The notes: a model not told the origin generated them from the letters alone. DNA of 64,000 bases from Leptodactylus fallax (GCA_947044405.1 CAMRHE010000657.1:62001-126000); one strand, 5' to 3'; counted from the first letter of the stretch, positions 24,181 through 35,785 are shown. Translations and numbers: made by a program.

Positions 24181-24977
24181 CGAGTTATACTTTTATTTAT
24201 CACCATTTAGGGGTACATATAATTTTTGATTAGCTTTTATTAATGTTTTTGGGGTGTCACTGTATTTTGTTCAGTGACATGGCTACTTTATCTGTCAGCT
24301 CATTCTGATTATAGCGATTCCATATTTATATTGGTTTTATTGTGTTTTCCTGCTTTACTGTTTTTCGAAAATGAACAATTTTCCTGGGGTCGCCGTATTC
24401 TGACACCTATAACTTTTTTACTATTTATTTGAAGGAAATATGTCTGGACTCTTTATTTGCTTGGCAAGTTGGTACCGTATTTTGGTTTGTATAACTTTTT
24501 GATCACTTTTTATTGCTAGGTGATCAAAATACATTCATTTGCCCATTGTGGTATATCTTTTTTTTACAGATACATAACTCTATTTTTGAATAGTGCAGAC
24601 TTATAGAGGACCTGTCACCAAGTAGAAAATACTAAATAACAAATAACATGCTATTTCCCGACTCCCGGCTGTGTAATACATGCTGCAGACACAGCTCCTG
24701 TGCCCGTAGCATGAAAATACCGTACTATTACAGTGCTGAGCATTAACTATTTGCTCAGTGCAACGTAATTGTCCGGAGCAGGAAGAGGTTAATCCCTTAG
24801 ATGCCCCAGCCAATAGTGACCAAAAAAACAAAACTATACATATTGCATATTGCCATAATTGTACAGACATGCAGAATAAAGTTAACATACTATATGAGCT
24901 CCAAAGACAGTGGTGCAAAATGTGCAATGCAAAAATCAAAGGCAGAATTGACGTTTTTTTGTTCCTCATTCTTCCCA
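24181..24977. other. Intergenic, partial repeat end
   Basis: TTATAGAGGACCTGTCACCA at 24600 resembles the terminus type AGAGGACCTTTCA of the element at 18903, but no partner end is clear. The rest shows no supported feature. Confidence 0.35.
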
Positions 24978-25334
24978 GTAAAGGGAGTTTATCAGCAGTA
25001 AATTGGTTATAAACATAATCCCATTACCTTGTAGAGGTGATTCTACAGTTTCCAAATATAGCTCTTTTATTCAGTTTTGGAGCCCCATTTTCATGTAAAT
25101 CACTATTCATTCGTATGCAAATGGCAGGAAAAGTGCTTTGTGGTTGTCTGGGCTTTTGTCTTGGCTCTAGATTCTAGGCAAAGCACTTTCCCCTCATTTG
25201 CATAGTAATACAATTTACATGAAAATGGGGCTTCAAAGCTAAATAACAGATGCACATTTAGAAACTGTAGAATCATCTCTACAAGGTACTGAGATTAGGT
25301 TTGTACCAATTTACTGCTGACAGACTCCCTTTAC
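24978..25334. mobile_element. Foldback MITE, 357 bp
   Basis: GTAAAGGGAGTTTATCAGCA and the following AGTAAATTGGT pair with ACCAATTTACTGCTGACAGA and CTCCCTTTAC at the right end. Inner blocks also pair: CTTGTAGAGGTGATTCTACA with TAGAATCATCTCTACAAG, and CCCATTTTCATGTAAAT with ATTTACATGAAAATGGG. The centre is TTGTCTGGGCTTTTGTC. Ends match the TTAAAGGGAGTCTGTCA class. Confidence 0.85.
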
Positions 25335-25759
25335 AAAGTTAATCAATAGATTATCTGTAATATGCAATGGTGCCACTGAAAAATAAAACTCTTCCTGCAA
25401 AAAACAAGCCCTCATTCAGCTATGTAGACAGAAAAAAAAAATAATTATGATGATAAAAAAAAAGAAAAGAGTCTTGTGTTAAATTGAAAATAGACCCAGC
25501 CCTTAATTGGATAAGGGGATGTCCCAACAAAGAACCCACTAATGGGTCCCCATGATAATTAAAACAGGGTGTTGAGCTCAATGTTTCTCTTCACTGCAAA
25601 GCTGCAGCAGAAGGGCATACAAAGAAACCATGGGGCAGAATAGTCAAAACTGCGGTCCCCATACAGAAAGAGTACAATAAACCACAAAAGTCAACAAATC
25701 ACCAACCCTACCAGTCACTCACCATGAAGTCCACCTGAGCCTGAAATAGGACTGTAGTA

Positions 25760-26177
25760 TTTTGAGCCAAAGCCAGGAGTGGATTGATATTTCCCATTCC
25801 TTTTGTAGCCATTCTTGGCTTTGGCTCAAAAAATGCAACAAAAAAAGCTGCTTTCCCTCAACATGGGGCCTCAGCCAAAATGTTTTTTATTTTTTTTTTA
25901 TCAACTCCCCTTGGCCTCCACCTATTATACTCAGAGTATAATAACGTGCATGCTACAGTGGCCATTTTAGTTAATCTGAGACAAATCGCCAATTGTTCTT
26001 TTTTGTTAAAAACTGAACAATTTGGAATACTTGGGTCCGACTAGGCTCAGAACGAATTGGTTCGCTCATCACTAATATTTACCTTTCCTTTTCAAGACAC
26101 TCTTGGCTTTGGCTAAAAAACACAGCAAAATCTACAAAAAAAAACAAAGTTTTTCTCAAATGTGTGGCTTCAGACTA
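25760..26177. repeat. Cluster of partial family A and family C copies
   Basis: 25760-25876 is a family A copy with an internal deletion (TTTGAGCCAAAGCCAGGAGT to GGGGCCTCAGCC). 25890-26000 is the right part of the CTCTGGGGTC family (TATTATACTCAGAGTATAAT is a collapsed palindrome there). 26040-26080 has TTCGCTCATCACTA, a terminus shared with 4427-4440. 26100-26177 is a right half of family A (TCTTGGCTTTGGC onward). Confidence 0.6.
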
Positions 26178-26311
26178 AAAGTGTAAAAGTAAATTAACCA
26201 GCACAGAATACTATTATGCTGAACGTCAGAGGTTAAGTGGATGAAACCCCCTGCCATGAGTACTCTTTACTGTGACATCATCATCAGGTATACAGCATAT
26301 ATATGACTGGA

Positions 26312-26855
26312 GTCCATAGTAACATCATCACAACAGATGCATTTTACACATAAACAAACAGTCTATTGTGACATCACCGCAACAAAACACAGTTTACACA
26401 TGAATTGATAGTCTATTGTGACATCATCACAACAGAATATAGTTTACACATGAATGGACAATCTATAGTGACAACATTACAACAGAACACAGCTTCCACA
26501 TGCATGAACAGTCTATAGTGACATTACAACAGAACACATTTTATACACGAATATACAGTCTATAGTGACATTATCACAACAGAACACATTTTATACACGA
26601 ATATACAGTCTATAGTGACATCATCACAACAAAACACAGCTTATACATGAATGGACAATTTATAGTGACATCATCACAACAGAACACATTTTATACACGA
26701 ATAGACAGTCTGTAGTGACATCATCACAACAGAACACAGCTTATACATGAATGGACAATTTATAGTGACATCATCACAACAGAACATAGCTTATACATGA
26801 ACAGATATCACAATAGGAGAATATGTATCAATAAAATACAGTCTATTGTGACATC
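26312..26855 (+). repeat. 50-bp tandem repeat, about 11 copies
   Basis: Units such as GTCTATTGTGACATCATCAC followed by AACAGAACACAG, then TTTACACATGAATGGACA. Starts at 26361 and 26411 give a 50-bp period. Copies alternate between subtypes with ATTTTATACACGAAT and CAGCTTATACATGAAT, a sign of block duplication of paired units. Confidence 0.9.
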
Positions 26856-26865
26856 TTTAAATCCC

Positions 26866-27142
26866 TTAAAGGGGTTGTACACTTTCAGACCAATATTGAG
26901 AGTCCAATGTTATTGTTTGTATAATAACATTTGCACATTTTTCCAATATACTTTCTGTATCAATTCCTCATGGTTTTCTGGATCTCTGCTTGCTGTCATT
27001 CATTCTGCTTACTGACAGTGGATAAAAATCAGTTCATGGTCATGTGATGGACACACAGGTGCACGGCTCGTTACCAGGCAGATGTCTGATTACTGAGCTG
27101 TGACTGTAATGAGCTGTGCACCTGTGTGTCCATCACATGACA
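26866..27142. mobile_element. TTAA-type element, relative of 12703-13059
   Basis: Starts TTAAAGGGGTTGTACACTTT and contains CCAATATACTTTCTGTAT, GTGGATAAAAATCAGTTCAT and one copy of the 22-bp word GGTCATGTGATGG. GGACACACAGGTGCACGGCT pairs with GAGCTGTGCACCTGTGTGTC to make an inner hairpin across 27045-27135. The right terminal repeat is missing. Confidence 0.7.
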
Positions 27143-27439
27143 GATAATAATACTTTAGAATACTTATATATTATGTATGCTATTAGATGATCACAGCTTT
27201 AAGTCCTGCATGAGGATTTTTAAGAAGAAGTAAAATAAAAATGAATAAAAATAAGAAAATTGTAAAAAAAAAAAAATTCCTTTCAAAATAAGTCTCCACG
27301 AAAACAAAGAAACAGTGGTTGTAATGTTATGGCTGATCAGTCTGTATGATATATTAGAGGGAGAGGTTCTACGGTACAATGAGTCCTGATGATATGGATA
27401 CTCCACTGTCCCTATGTTGTACAATTGTTAGGCCATTAT

Positions 27440-27665
27440 ACCGTCACTGTAACATCCCACTGCTCTCGCCAACAAATTATTCTAACTACAACTATTATCA
27501 TCTGTCACGTTAGATTTCCAGAAAGATCAACCTCAGTCTCTTCTAATGAAATTTGCAAAATCATGCAAATATCAGCCCCTAGAAATAAGCCGGGCTATAA
27601 ATTTCAGCAATGCTAATTAATTGTAGATAATTGTATGTGAGTAATTGGTCTCTTTATACGGTGCA
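27440..27665. other. Candidate conserved non-coding element
   Basis: Unique stretch with an octamer-type ATGCAAAT (27563-27570, within AAATCATGCAAATATCAG), then GCTAATTAATTGTAGATAAT and further ATTA sites close together. No copy elsewhere in the window. The density of homeodomain- and POU-like words suggests a regulatory element, but this is inference. Confidence 0.35.
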
Positions 27666-28382
27666 TATATGTAACACATAAATATCTCATCATTTGCATG
27701 GCAATAGAAGATGCTATGGAAACAAGATTGTCTGTGGGATTACCGTACAGCTAAAATAATCATGGGCTCCTGTCCTTGTCTGGAACCGATGGACGTAAAT
27801 GGGATTATGACTCACGGTGAGTCTCAGTTTTCGGGAGATAATTTCTTTTGGAAGGTTGTCCAACTGGTTTTGGGAGTTGTCAGTGTGAGCTATGCCGTGT
27901 ATATCCTGCTCAGCAGTGTATGTTTATAGTCATGTGATATTTTTTGCTATATCATTTGTTAATCATATGTATGTTTTTGATGTATTTTTGCAATTGATTC
28001 TATCACCTTTTCTGCTTGCTATATCAATTCTCTGTCGATTACATGATTTTTGTGTGAAGGTAATGTATTTTGTAGCCTGAAGGGAAGGTCTGAACAGGCT
28101 TAAGAGGTTTTACTGTTCAGACTGCAAAACTACAAAGACATTTAGGAAATAGGAAAGGAACTGAACCATCTATTCGAAGAATAGGTTATAAGTGACTGAT
28201 CGGTGAGGGTCAGATCACTGGGTCCCCCACCGATTCCAACAACAGGGGGTTCATGTGCCATGTTTCAATACAGCAGCAGCCAAGCATGCATCCTGGCTCT
28301 CTGTTCAAACTATGGGACTGCTATAGTCTCCTGGCTTATTACTGTACTAGGCAATCTCCAGTAGTCCACTAGACCTCTCTCT
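27666..28382. other. Intergenic; possible terminus at 28190
   Basis: A short frame from an ATG at 27762 runs to a GTGAGT at 27817 (see findings). GACTGATCGGTGAGGGTCAG and GGGTCCCCCACCGATTCCAA near 28195-28240 form a hairpin typical of the small elements here. No confident gene. Confidence 0.35.
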
Positions 28383-28846
28383 TTAAAGGGGTTGTCCAGG
28401 ATCAGAAGACTTTTGATACGGACGACCTATGCACAGGATAGGTCATCAGTATCAGATCTGTCGGGGTCTGACACACAGACTGTGTCCCAATCAGCTGATG
28501 CAGCCAGTGGAAGCTGTATATTAAGTATATGTCCGTAAGCAGCCATGTTCCTGTTCAAGTGAATCAGGCGCCACTGCTACACTGTATGGACCAGAAGCTG
28601 TATATAGTGTACGGAGCTCTGTACACTGTAGCGGTGGTGCCTGGAACTGCAGCTCCGCTCCCATTCACTTGAATAGGACCAGGGCTGCTTACGACAGTAT
28701 AATTAGTTTATGGCTTCTGGCAGCCTCATTAGCTGATCGGTTTGGTTTTTGGGTGTTGGACCCCGGCTGATTTGATACTGATGACTTATCCTGTGGATTG
28801 GTCATAAGTATCAAAAAAATCTTACCATCCTTGAATTTCCCTTTAA
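28383..28846. mobile_element. TTAA-flanked MITE, about 464 bp
   Basis: TTAAAGGGGTTGTCCAGGAT at the left and TTCCCTTTAA at the right, with TTAA at each limit. Strong internal inversion: GATAGGTCATCAGTATCAGA faces TTTGATACTGATGACTTATC, and CGGGGTCTGACAC faces GTTGGACCCCGG. The centre has a symmetric pair around CCATTCACTTGAATAGGA and TTCAAGTGAATCAGG. Confidence 0.78.
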
Positions 28847-30465
28847 ATCCCCGTTCTTGTGATTGTATGGGGTCCGAGCAGACCCCCACCAATCAGATAC
28901 AGAATAAAGTAGTATAACGCCTTCAATTCCATGATTTTCTATAGATCTAGAATCTACAGTATGATGAAATATATAGTGTTTTAAAAAGACCAGCAAACGT
29001 CTTCACCAGAGTGTAATATGGGTGGATTTTGCTGATGCATAAGATTCAGTGGTCTGGTTGTAAATCCAGAGGTTTATTTTGCCAATAATCCAATAATGCC
29101 AATAATCTCTGCTTTCCTGGTTCCCTAATCACATCTTAATCTCTAAAGAGCTACTTGAGATTATAATGAATTCCTGGTGTTACAGGGATTCAGATGTGTT
29201 GGTGTTTGTGAATTATGGTGATGTTTCTAGTTATAAGGTTACTGAGATCAGTGACATCGGTCTTAAGGTCACCTGAGGTCACTTACAGTAATACATTAAC
29301 TGTAGGTCAAAAAGTCAGGTTGGTGTGAAGACAATGGTCCATCGCTAGGCAACAAAGGTTTTCTTAAATTTGGGCTCTGTCACTTGTATCTGGGAAAGAG
29401 GTTTTACCATCTCAGACACCTATAATTTATACATAGTTACAGAACCCAGATAAACCCATTTTTGGCTTTGCCGCAAAAATACGCTGCAAAATCTGCAACA
29501 AAGAAAGCTGCGTTTCTGCAATGTGGGGCCTCAGCCTTAAAGGGAACGTGTCAACAGTAAATAACCTGTTTTTTTTAACCTAGTTTTTATATTAAATATT
29601 ATATAATATATGTTTATATAATATATATGTTTATATATTTAAAAAAATGTTTTGTTTTTGATTTACCACGTTACTATCTATTTTTTTTAAAAAAAGAACT
29701 AATTCCTAGTTTACTTTTGCCAATTCAGTATGGGTTTTCTTTGCAGTATTCACCTCATTTCTATCAAAGACAGGAGAGACTGGATTACAATAGAAGATAA
29801 CACCTCTATAGATAACACCACAGAAACACTACGTCAGAAAATAAAAATACAGGTTTTAATAAATTAAAAAAATGATGATACTTTACCTGTAAGAGGCATG
29901 AAGCTTTGATTTGCTTTGCAATATGGATTTTCTATGAATCTATACTGTACTCTGTATTCTCATCTCTCCAAAGGGCACAACTTCTGCCAGTTTGTTTAAT
30001 AATTGGTAACAGGACACCCATTGAGCAAAAGTTCTCACATGTCACTATGACATGTCAAAACATTTGTTACACTTTAGGATTGGTACATTTGGGCAATGCT
30101 CCAATTAAAACATTTTCAATTCCTTTCATAAAAAAAAAAAAATTAATTGAACAAATTAGAAATCAGAAAATTCCAAGACACCAAGCCAATTATTTCAATA
30201 GAAACCTTCAGAAACAATGTAACCTTTATATTCCTACTCCAATGCCAGACTGAAACCCATAAATAAAATAAGTACACAAGAACATGCAAAATTCTTATTG
30301 TTTTTAGCAGATCTTGAGCACAACACTAAATAATGCATCACTAGCTTGGTGCTAAAAGCCATTAAAATCATCATAGTTCTAAAAATCAGACCGTATGAAA
30401 CATGGTGTTAAATGTGCAACAAAAAATTCCCCGAGGAACATGAGCTGCCTCTTATCTGGAAACTA
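28847..30465. other. Intergenic with a family A half copy
   Basis: 29458-29537 is a family A right half (TTTGGCTTTGCCGCAAAAAT to GGGGCCTCAGCC). It is followed at once by TTAAAGGGAACGTGTCAACA (29537), a terminus of the TTAAAGGGA class without a visible partner. The rest (29560-30465) is AT-rich with A and T homopolymers and no supported feature. Confidence 0.45.
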
Positions 30466-32097
30466 TAGTCATATGAAAAAGTTTGGGCACCCCTATTAAT
30501 CTTAATCATTTTTAGTTCTAAATATTTGGGTGTTTGCAACAGCCATTTCAATTTGATATATCTAATAACTGATGGACACAGTAATATTTCAGGATTGAAA
30601 TGAGGTTTATTGTACTAACAGAAAATGTGCAATATGCATTAAACCAAAATTTGACCGGTGCAAAAGTATGGGCACCTCAACAGAAAAGTGACATTAATAT
30701 TTAGTAGATCCTCCTTTTGCAAAAATAACAGCCTCTAGTCGCTTCCTGTAGCTTTTAATCAGTTCCTGGATCCTGGATGAAGGTATTTTTGACCATTCCT
30801 CTTTACAAAACAATTCCAGTTCAGTTAAGTTTGATGGTCGCCGAGCATGGACAGCCCGCTTCAAATTATCCCACAGATGTTCAATGATATTCAGGTCTGG
30901 GGACTGGGATGGCCATTCCAGAACATTGTAATTGTTCCTCTGCATGAATGCCTGAGTAGATTTGGAGCTGTGTTTTGGATCATTGTCTTGCTGAAATATC
31001 CATCCCCGGCGTAACTTCAAATTCGTCACTGATTCTTGTACATTATTCTCAAGAATCTGCTGATACTGAGTTGAATCCATGCGACCCTCAACTTTAACAA
31101 GATTCCCGGTGCCGGCATTGGCCACACAGCCCCAAAGCATGATGGAACCTCCACCAAATTTTACAGTGGGTAGCAAGTGTTTTTCTTGGAATGCTGTGTT
31201 TTTTTGACGCCATGCATAACGCCTTTTTGTATGACCAAACAACTCAATCTTTGTTTCATCAGTCCACAGGACCTTCTTCCAAAATGAAGCTGGCTTGTTC
31301 AAATGTGCTTTTGCATACCTCAGGCGACTCTGTTTGTGGCGTGCTTTCAGAAACGGCTTCTTTCGCATCACTCTCCCATACAGCTTCTCCTTGTGCAAAG
31401 TGTGCTGTATTGTTGACCGATGCACAGTGACACCATCTGCAGCAAGATGATGCTGCAGCTCTTTGGAGGTGGTCTGTGGATTGTCCTTGACTGTTCTCAC
31501 CATTCTTCTTCTCTGCCTTTCTGATATTTTTCTTGGCCTGCCACTTCTGGGCTTAACAAGAACTGTCCCTGTGGTCTTCCATTTCCTTACTATGTTCCTC
31601 ACAGTGGAAACTGACAGGTTAAATCTCTGAGACAACTTTTTGTATCCTTCCCCTGAACAACTATGTTGAACAACCTTTGTTTTCAGATCATTTGAGAGTT
31701 GTTTTGAGGAGCCCATGATGCCACTCTTCAGAGGAGATTCAAATAGGAGAACAACTTGCAATTGGCCACCTTAAATACCTTTTCTCATGATTGGATACAC
31801 CTGGCTATGAAGTTCAAAGCTCAGTGAGGTTACAAAACCAATTTTGTGCTTCAGTAAGTCAGTAAAAAGTAGTTAGGAGTATTCAAATCAATAAAATGAT
31901 AAGGGTACCCAAATTTTTGCACCGTGCATATTGCACATTTTCTGTTAGTACAATAAACCTCATTTCAATCCTGAAATATTACTGTGTCCATCAGTTATTA
32001 GATATATCAAATTGAAATGGCTGTTGCAAAGACCCAAATATTTAGAATTAAAAATGATTAAGATTAATAGTGGTGCCCAAACTTTTTCATATGACTG
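30466..32097 (-). mobile_element. Tc1-like transposon, apparently intact
   Basis: The 1632-bp element is flanked by TA (30464-30465 and 32098-32099). The right end reads as CAGTCATATGAAAAAGTTTG in complement; the left end is the same except that the first C is T (30466). Long inverted repeats of over 200 bp carry an outer and an inner binding-site-like block at each end: AAGTTTGGGCACC near 30480, AAGTATGGGCACC at 30664-30676, GGGTACCCAAATTTT at 31903-31917 and GGTGCCCAAACTT at 32072-32084. This is the IR/DR arrangement. It contains one full transposase frame. A second copy lies at 47423-48907. Confidence 0.95.
30694..31716 (-). CDS. Tc1-like DD34E transposase, intact 340 residues
   Basis: A cut-and-paste transposase expected to act in the nucleus on its own inverted repeats. 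I chose the methionine of MGSSKQLSNDLKTK (31716) because its context GGCATCATGG is a good initiation site and it gives 340 residues, the usual family length; an in-frame upstream ATG would add 15 residues. Domains: a paired-like DNA-binding region at about residues 1-110, with helix-turn-helix segments near 21-45 and 82-105; a SGRPRK AT-hook-like motif at 58-63; basic NLS-like stretches; and an RNase H-like catalytic domain from about 140. The triad is D153 (WTDETKIELFG), D244 ([10 protein letters not shown]) and E279 (SPDLNIIEHLW), with 34 residues between the last two, the same spacing as Sleeping Beauty. The glycine-rich box GGGSIMLWG is at 188-196. No stop or frameshift is present. A possible AATAAA lies 83 nt past the stop, at 30606-30611 on the minus strand. 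Confidence 0.95.
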   Translation of the reverse strand: MGSSKQLSNDLKTKVVQHSCSGEGYKKLSQRFNLSVSTVRNIVRKWKTTGTVLVKPRSGRPRKISERQRRRMVRTVKDNPQTTSKELQHHLAADGVTVHRSTIQHTLHKEKLYGRVMRKKPFLKARHKQSRLRYAKAHLNKPASFWKKVLWTDETKIELFGHTKRRYAWRQKNTAFQEKHLLPTVKFGGGSIMLWGCVANAGTGNLVKVEGRMDSTQYQQILENNVQESVTNLKLRRGWIFQQDNDPKHSSKSTQAFMQRNNYNVLEWPSQSPDLNIIEHLWDNLKRAVHARRPSNLTELELFCKEEWSKIPSSRIQELIKSYRKRLEAVIFAKGGSTKY

Positions 32098-32099
32098 TA

Positions 32100-33934
32100 T
32101 ATGTGGCTACGACAAAAAACAGCATAAGAACCATACTGTACAGTGCATAAACAATGAGCCGTATGCACAGGACCATATGATGGATTTATGCTGTACGGTT
32201 CTGTAATGCAGCACCCATAGCTTCCTACGGGCACATACGGTGACTTTGATTTCATTTCCATAATTGGGGCTTGTTATATCACATGCCAAGTTACTCTGCT
32301 AGTATCAAACCTTGGTGGTTTATTTATTAAGACTTGAATAGAGTATCAACCTAAATTTATGTTTTCTAAAAATATTCCGTATGACAGTAGAAGACAGAAA
32401 TAGGCCTGGCTTATGGCATGTTCATGGTGCCCTAAGCTCTGCGCTAGGTTCAATACTGATAAATGGAAGGTCATTCACATTGGAAGGGAAATAACAGGAG
32501 AAACACTGGGTAAAAGGGACGTGGTAGGGACTTGTACTTGTCTACATGTACTGTATTGCTTGGCTTAGTGTGAACAGTGCCCAAGACTTTAACTGGCCCA
32601 CTCACTAGCTATAAAGGCATAGAGGGAACACTGCCAGCAATGCAGCTAAAAGTTAGATGTAGCAAGAGAAATTGTACAGGAAAGGGTGAGGGTAGGCCTA
32701 AACTTAAAGGGGTATTCCCATCTCAAGGATCCTATCTATACTGCTAACGGATGTCAATTCAAGAGTTTTCCTAAATACATTGCTTTAGAAATGCTGCTTT
32801 CTTGGCCTGCTATGTGAAATGATTCCTCCCATTTTTTACACATTGTTGTCATGGAACCCAGCCTGTATCTCTTCTTATCTAGCATTATAGGATGGGTGAC
32901 ATGACTCACTGCTCTCTGGAGGGGAGGGGGGCAGAGTTCTCTAGATCATGCTTGCTCTCAGAACTGTTGTCTTCTGCTAATTGCAATTTGCTGATAAAGG
33001 CTGGTGCTAGGTTTACATTAGCGTTTCAAGTGGAAAGGGGGATGGAATCCACGAATGGAAACCGAGCGCTAGTGTGAATACAGTCTGATACAGTGTCTGT
33101 TATCTCTCTATGTAAACACAAATATAACATTGAGTTTACTGCTAGCCCGTTGTCAGGCCTAGCAGTACGTATAAGTTTTTTTCCTTCCAAACCTGTGTAA
33201 TATAATATATATTTACTGTGCATATTATTTGATCTGTATTTATATAAGATTTCTAGTAATCATAATAAATAATCTCTTATGGTAAAGGCAATGTCTATAT
33301 ATAGGGAGGTACTTCATAGTTTCCTGTCCATCAAACAGTCAAAACCTCACACAATCTTGTTGAAATACAGGTAGTAAGAAAAAGAGACAACAGGCAAACT
33401 ACTGAGAGAGGCTTTAAGCTTTTCTCCAGGGCCCATAAGCCCCCTGCTCTTAAAGAGGACCTTTTACCACCTCAACCAACTCCACTTCTTTGCATTCTGC
33501 AGGATAGACACTTATCCACTTATTCAGATGGAATTTTTTTCTCTAGCCCCAACTGTTATGAATATGGGGGCATCCATTTTACCTTAACTTCTCTGCTCTG
33601 CTAACATGACTTAGTGATATGCTTTTCAGCATAGTTATGGCCGTAGGAGCAATAGTCTGGAGTCAATACACCCAGGTTTATGAGTTTTAAAGCATGGTCT
33701 GTGCAGGGAGGCAGAGTAAATAAGCTGTGACATCATCTATTGTCAATAGTGGATGCAATAATGGGTCAGTGATGTTATATATAGAGCTTTGATCTTCTAT
33801 TGTAATCCTGTCTATAATGTAAATGAAGTGACTGGTGCAAAGAAAATCCCTTCAGAATTTGCAAGTCTCAGTCTATTGTTAGGCTTAGGGGCCAAAGTAA
33901 AAATTGAAGGATATAGTACAAATTTTTACATATA
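32100..33934. other. Intergenic, with partial element ends
   Basis: TTAAAGGGGTATTCCCATCT at about 32705 and TTAAAGAGGACCTTTTACCA at 33451 are terminus-type sequences of TTAA elements, each without a clear partner. CTAGGTTTACATTAGCG at about 33008 resembles the GTTCACAC terminus class. No supported gene. The minus strand at 32107-32261 has short frames without motifs. Confidence 0.4.
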
Positions 33935-34332
33935 CAGTACTGTGCATTTTAGGTAGGTTTGGAAAAATGCTGCACAGTAAGAATACGTTCAGAAATAGAA
34001 GTGTTAATAGTTTATTTTTGTCAATTAACAAAATGAAGTGAATGAACAAAAGAGAAATGTAAACCCCATCAATATTTGGTGTGACCAGTGGTGAACCTAG
34101 CCTCTTTGCTGCCTGAGGCGGACTATAGAAAGACGCCCCCCCCCCCAAAAAAAAAAAACAAAAAAAAACTGAGTTTCCATGCTACTAGTTTAACACACTG
34201 TTATCGTCGCACAATATACACAATACACAAAGTTATAAAACAGTTTTTAAGAATTCTTCTTCCTGTATTACTTCAGTATCAGATCAACAACACGGCAAAA
34301 ACAATGACAGTAACTTCACCCATCCTCTCCTT

Positions 34333-34468
34333 GGTGGATGGACGAGCCCAGGTGGCCCCCATTCTCTATAATAGGAGCCCCGCAGATAGCTGAGTACTGG
34401 ATTTTGGGTATCTTTGGCACTCCCATTGAAGTGAATGAGAGCCACGCGGGTTCGTCCATCCACCAAGT
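34333..34468. repeat. Palindrome inside the hAT element
   Basis: CTTGGTGGATGGACGAGCCC on the left pairs with GGGTTCGTCCATCCACCAAG on the right, and GGCCCCCATTCTCTAT-type sequence faces GAATGAGAGCC. About 136 bp in all. Confidence 0.75.
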
Positions 34469-35239
34469 GACACACCTATATATGGCTGCGGTCAGGCTGG
34501 ATTCCCACCTAGTGGGGGGAAAAACCAAATTCTCAGGCTCAGTGGGGGACTCAGCAGACAGACCCCCATCAATCAGGTATTTATCCTCTATCATTTAGGT
34601 GAATACAGGGCAGTAACATTCTGTGACTTACAGGTGACGTCTCTGACTAATCCTTCACATTTCCTTTCTCTTCCCTTTGGACCGCCATGACCACTTCTTC
34701 CAGCTGTGACTTGTCTCTGTAAAGGTTGCAACACAGACATCTTTGGCTCCTCACTTTTCCAGGCATCCAACCCACATTGTCCTCACCTGCACCCCCATCC
34801 TGCTGCTACCCCCAAATTATAAAATATATGATATAACCCCCCATAATGAATAATACCCCCAAGTGCATCTTTATATTAATAATGTCTGTGTGTACCCTGT
34901 ATAAATAGTGCCTCTTATTAATAATATCCCAGGTGTTAACTAATTAAAAGGTTTTCCAGGTCATTAATAAACTAATCAGTGGGGTTCAAAAACCCAGGAC
35001 CCCCACTGATCAGCTGTTTGAATGGTACCTGTGTAAGCGCCGTGACCGCTTCTCTGTTTACATAGTGTATTTCATCTCATAGCGGCCATGTCATGTAACT
35101 ACAGCCTCGTCCTGTACATGTCTACAGTATGTGACAAGGCTACAATTACATCACACGGTCACTATAAACAGACAGCGTATAATATAAACAGGTGCCATAG
35201 CCCATGTTTATAGCGCCCCATTTACACACACTATAAAGT

Positions 35240-35785
35240 TCCACAGCAGCCCCTGCACACAGTATTACACAGTGTTATGGCCGCAGCGGCCCCTGCACAC
35301 TGTATTATGCCTCTCAGCGGCCCCTGCACACGTATTATGCTCCATAGTGGCCCCTGCTCACGGTATTATGCCCCGCATTGGCCACTGCACACGGTATTAT
35401 GTTCCGCAGCAACTCCTGCACACAGTTTTATGCCCCATATTGGCCCCTGCACTGGTATTATGCTCCATAGTGGCCCCAGCACACGGTATTATGCTCCATA
35501 GTGGCCCCTGCACTGGTATTATGCTCCAGAGTGGCCCCTGCACAGGGTATTATGCTCCATAGTGGCCCCTGCACTGGTATTATGCTCCAGAGTGGCCCTT
35601 GCACTGGTATTATGCTCCATAGTGGCCCCTGAACTTGTATTATGCTCCATAGTGACCCCTGCACCCGGTATTATGCTCTATAGTGGCCCCTGCACTTGTA
35701 TTATGCTCCAGAGTGGCCCCTGCACAGGGTATTATGCTCTACAGTGGTCCCTGCACAGGGTATTATGCCCCATAGTGGCCGACCC
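35240..35785 (+). repeat. 30-31-bp minisatellite, about 17 copies
   Basis: Units of the form TATTATGCTCCATAGTGGCC followed by CCTGCACTGG or CCTGCACAGGG. Several open frames run through it because the unit is poor in stops; they repeat APAHGIM or SGPCTG-like words and are not genes. Similar wording occurs in the array at 56590-57090. Confidence 0.92.

Noticed and set aside
23487..24233. A 248-codon open frame
   Set aside because: It lies entirely in the 13-bp minisatellite, repeats the same 13 residues, and has no start context, domain or codon bias. It is a product of a stop-free repeat unit.
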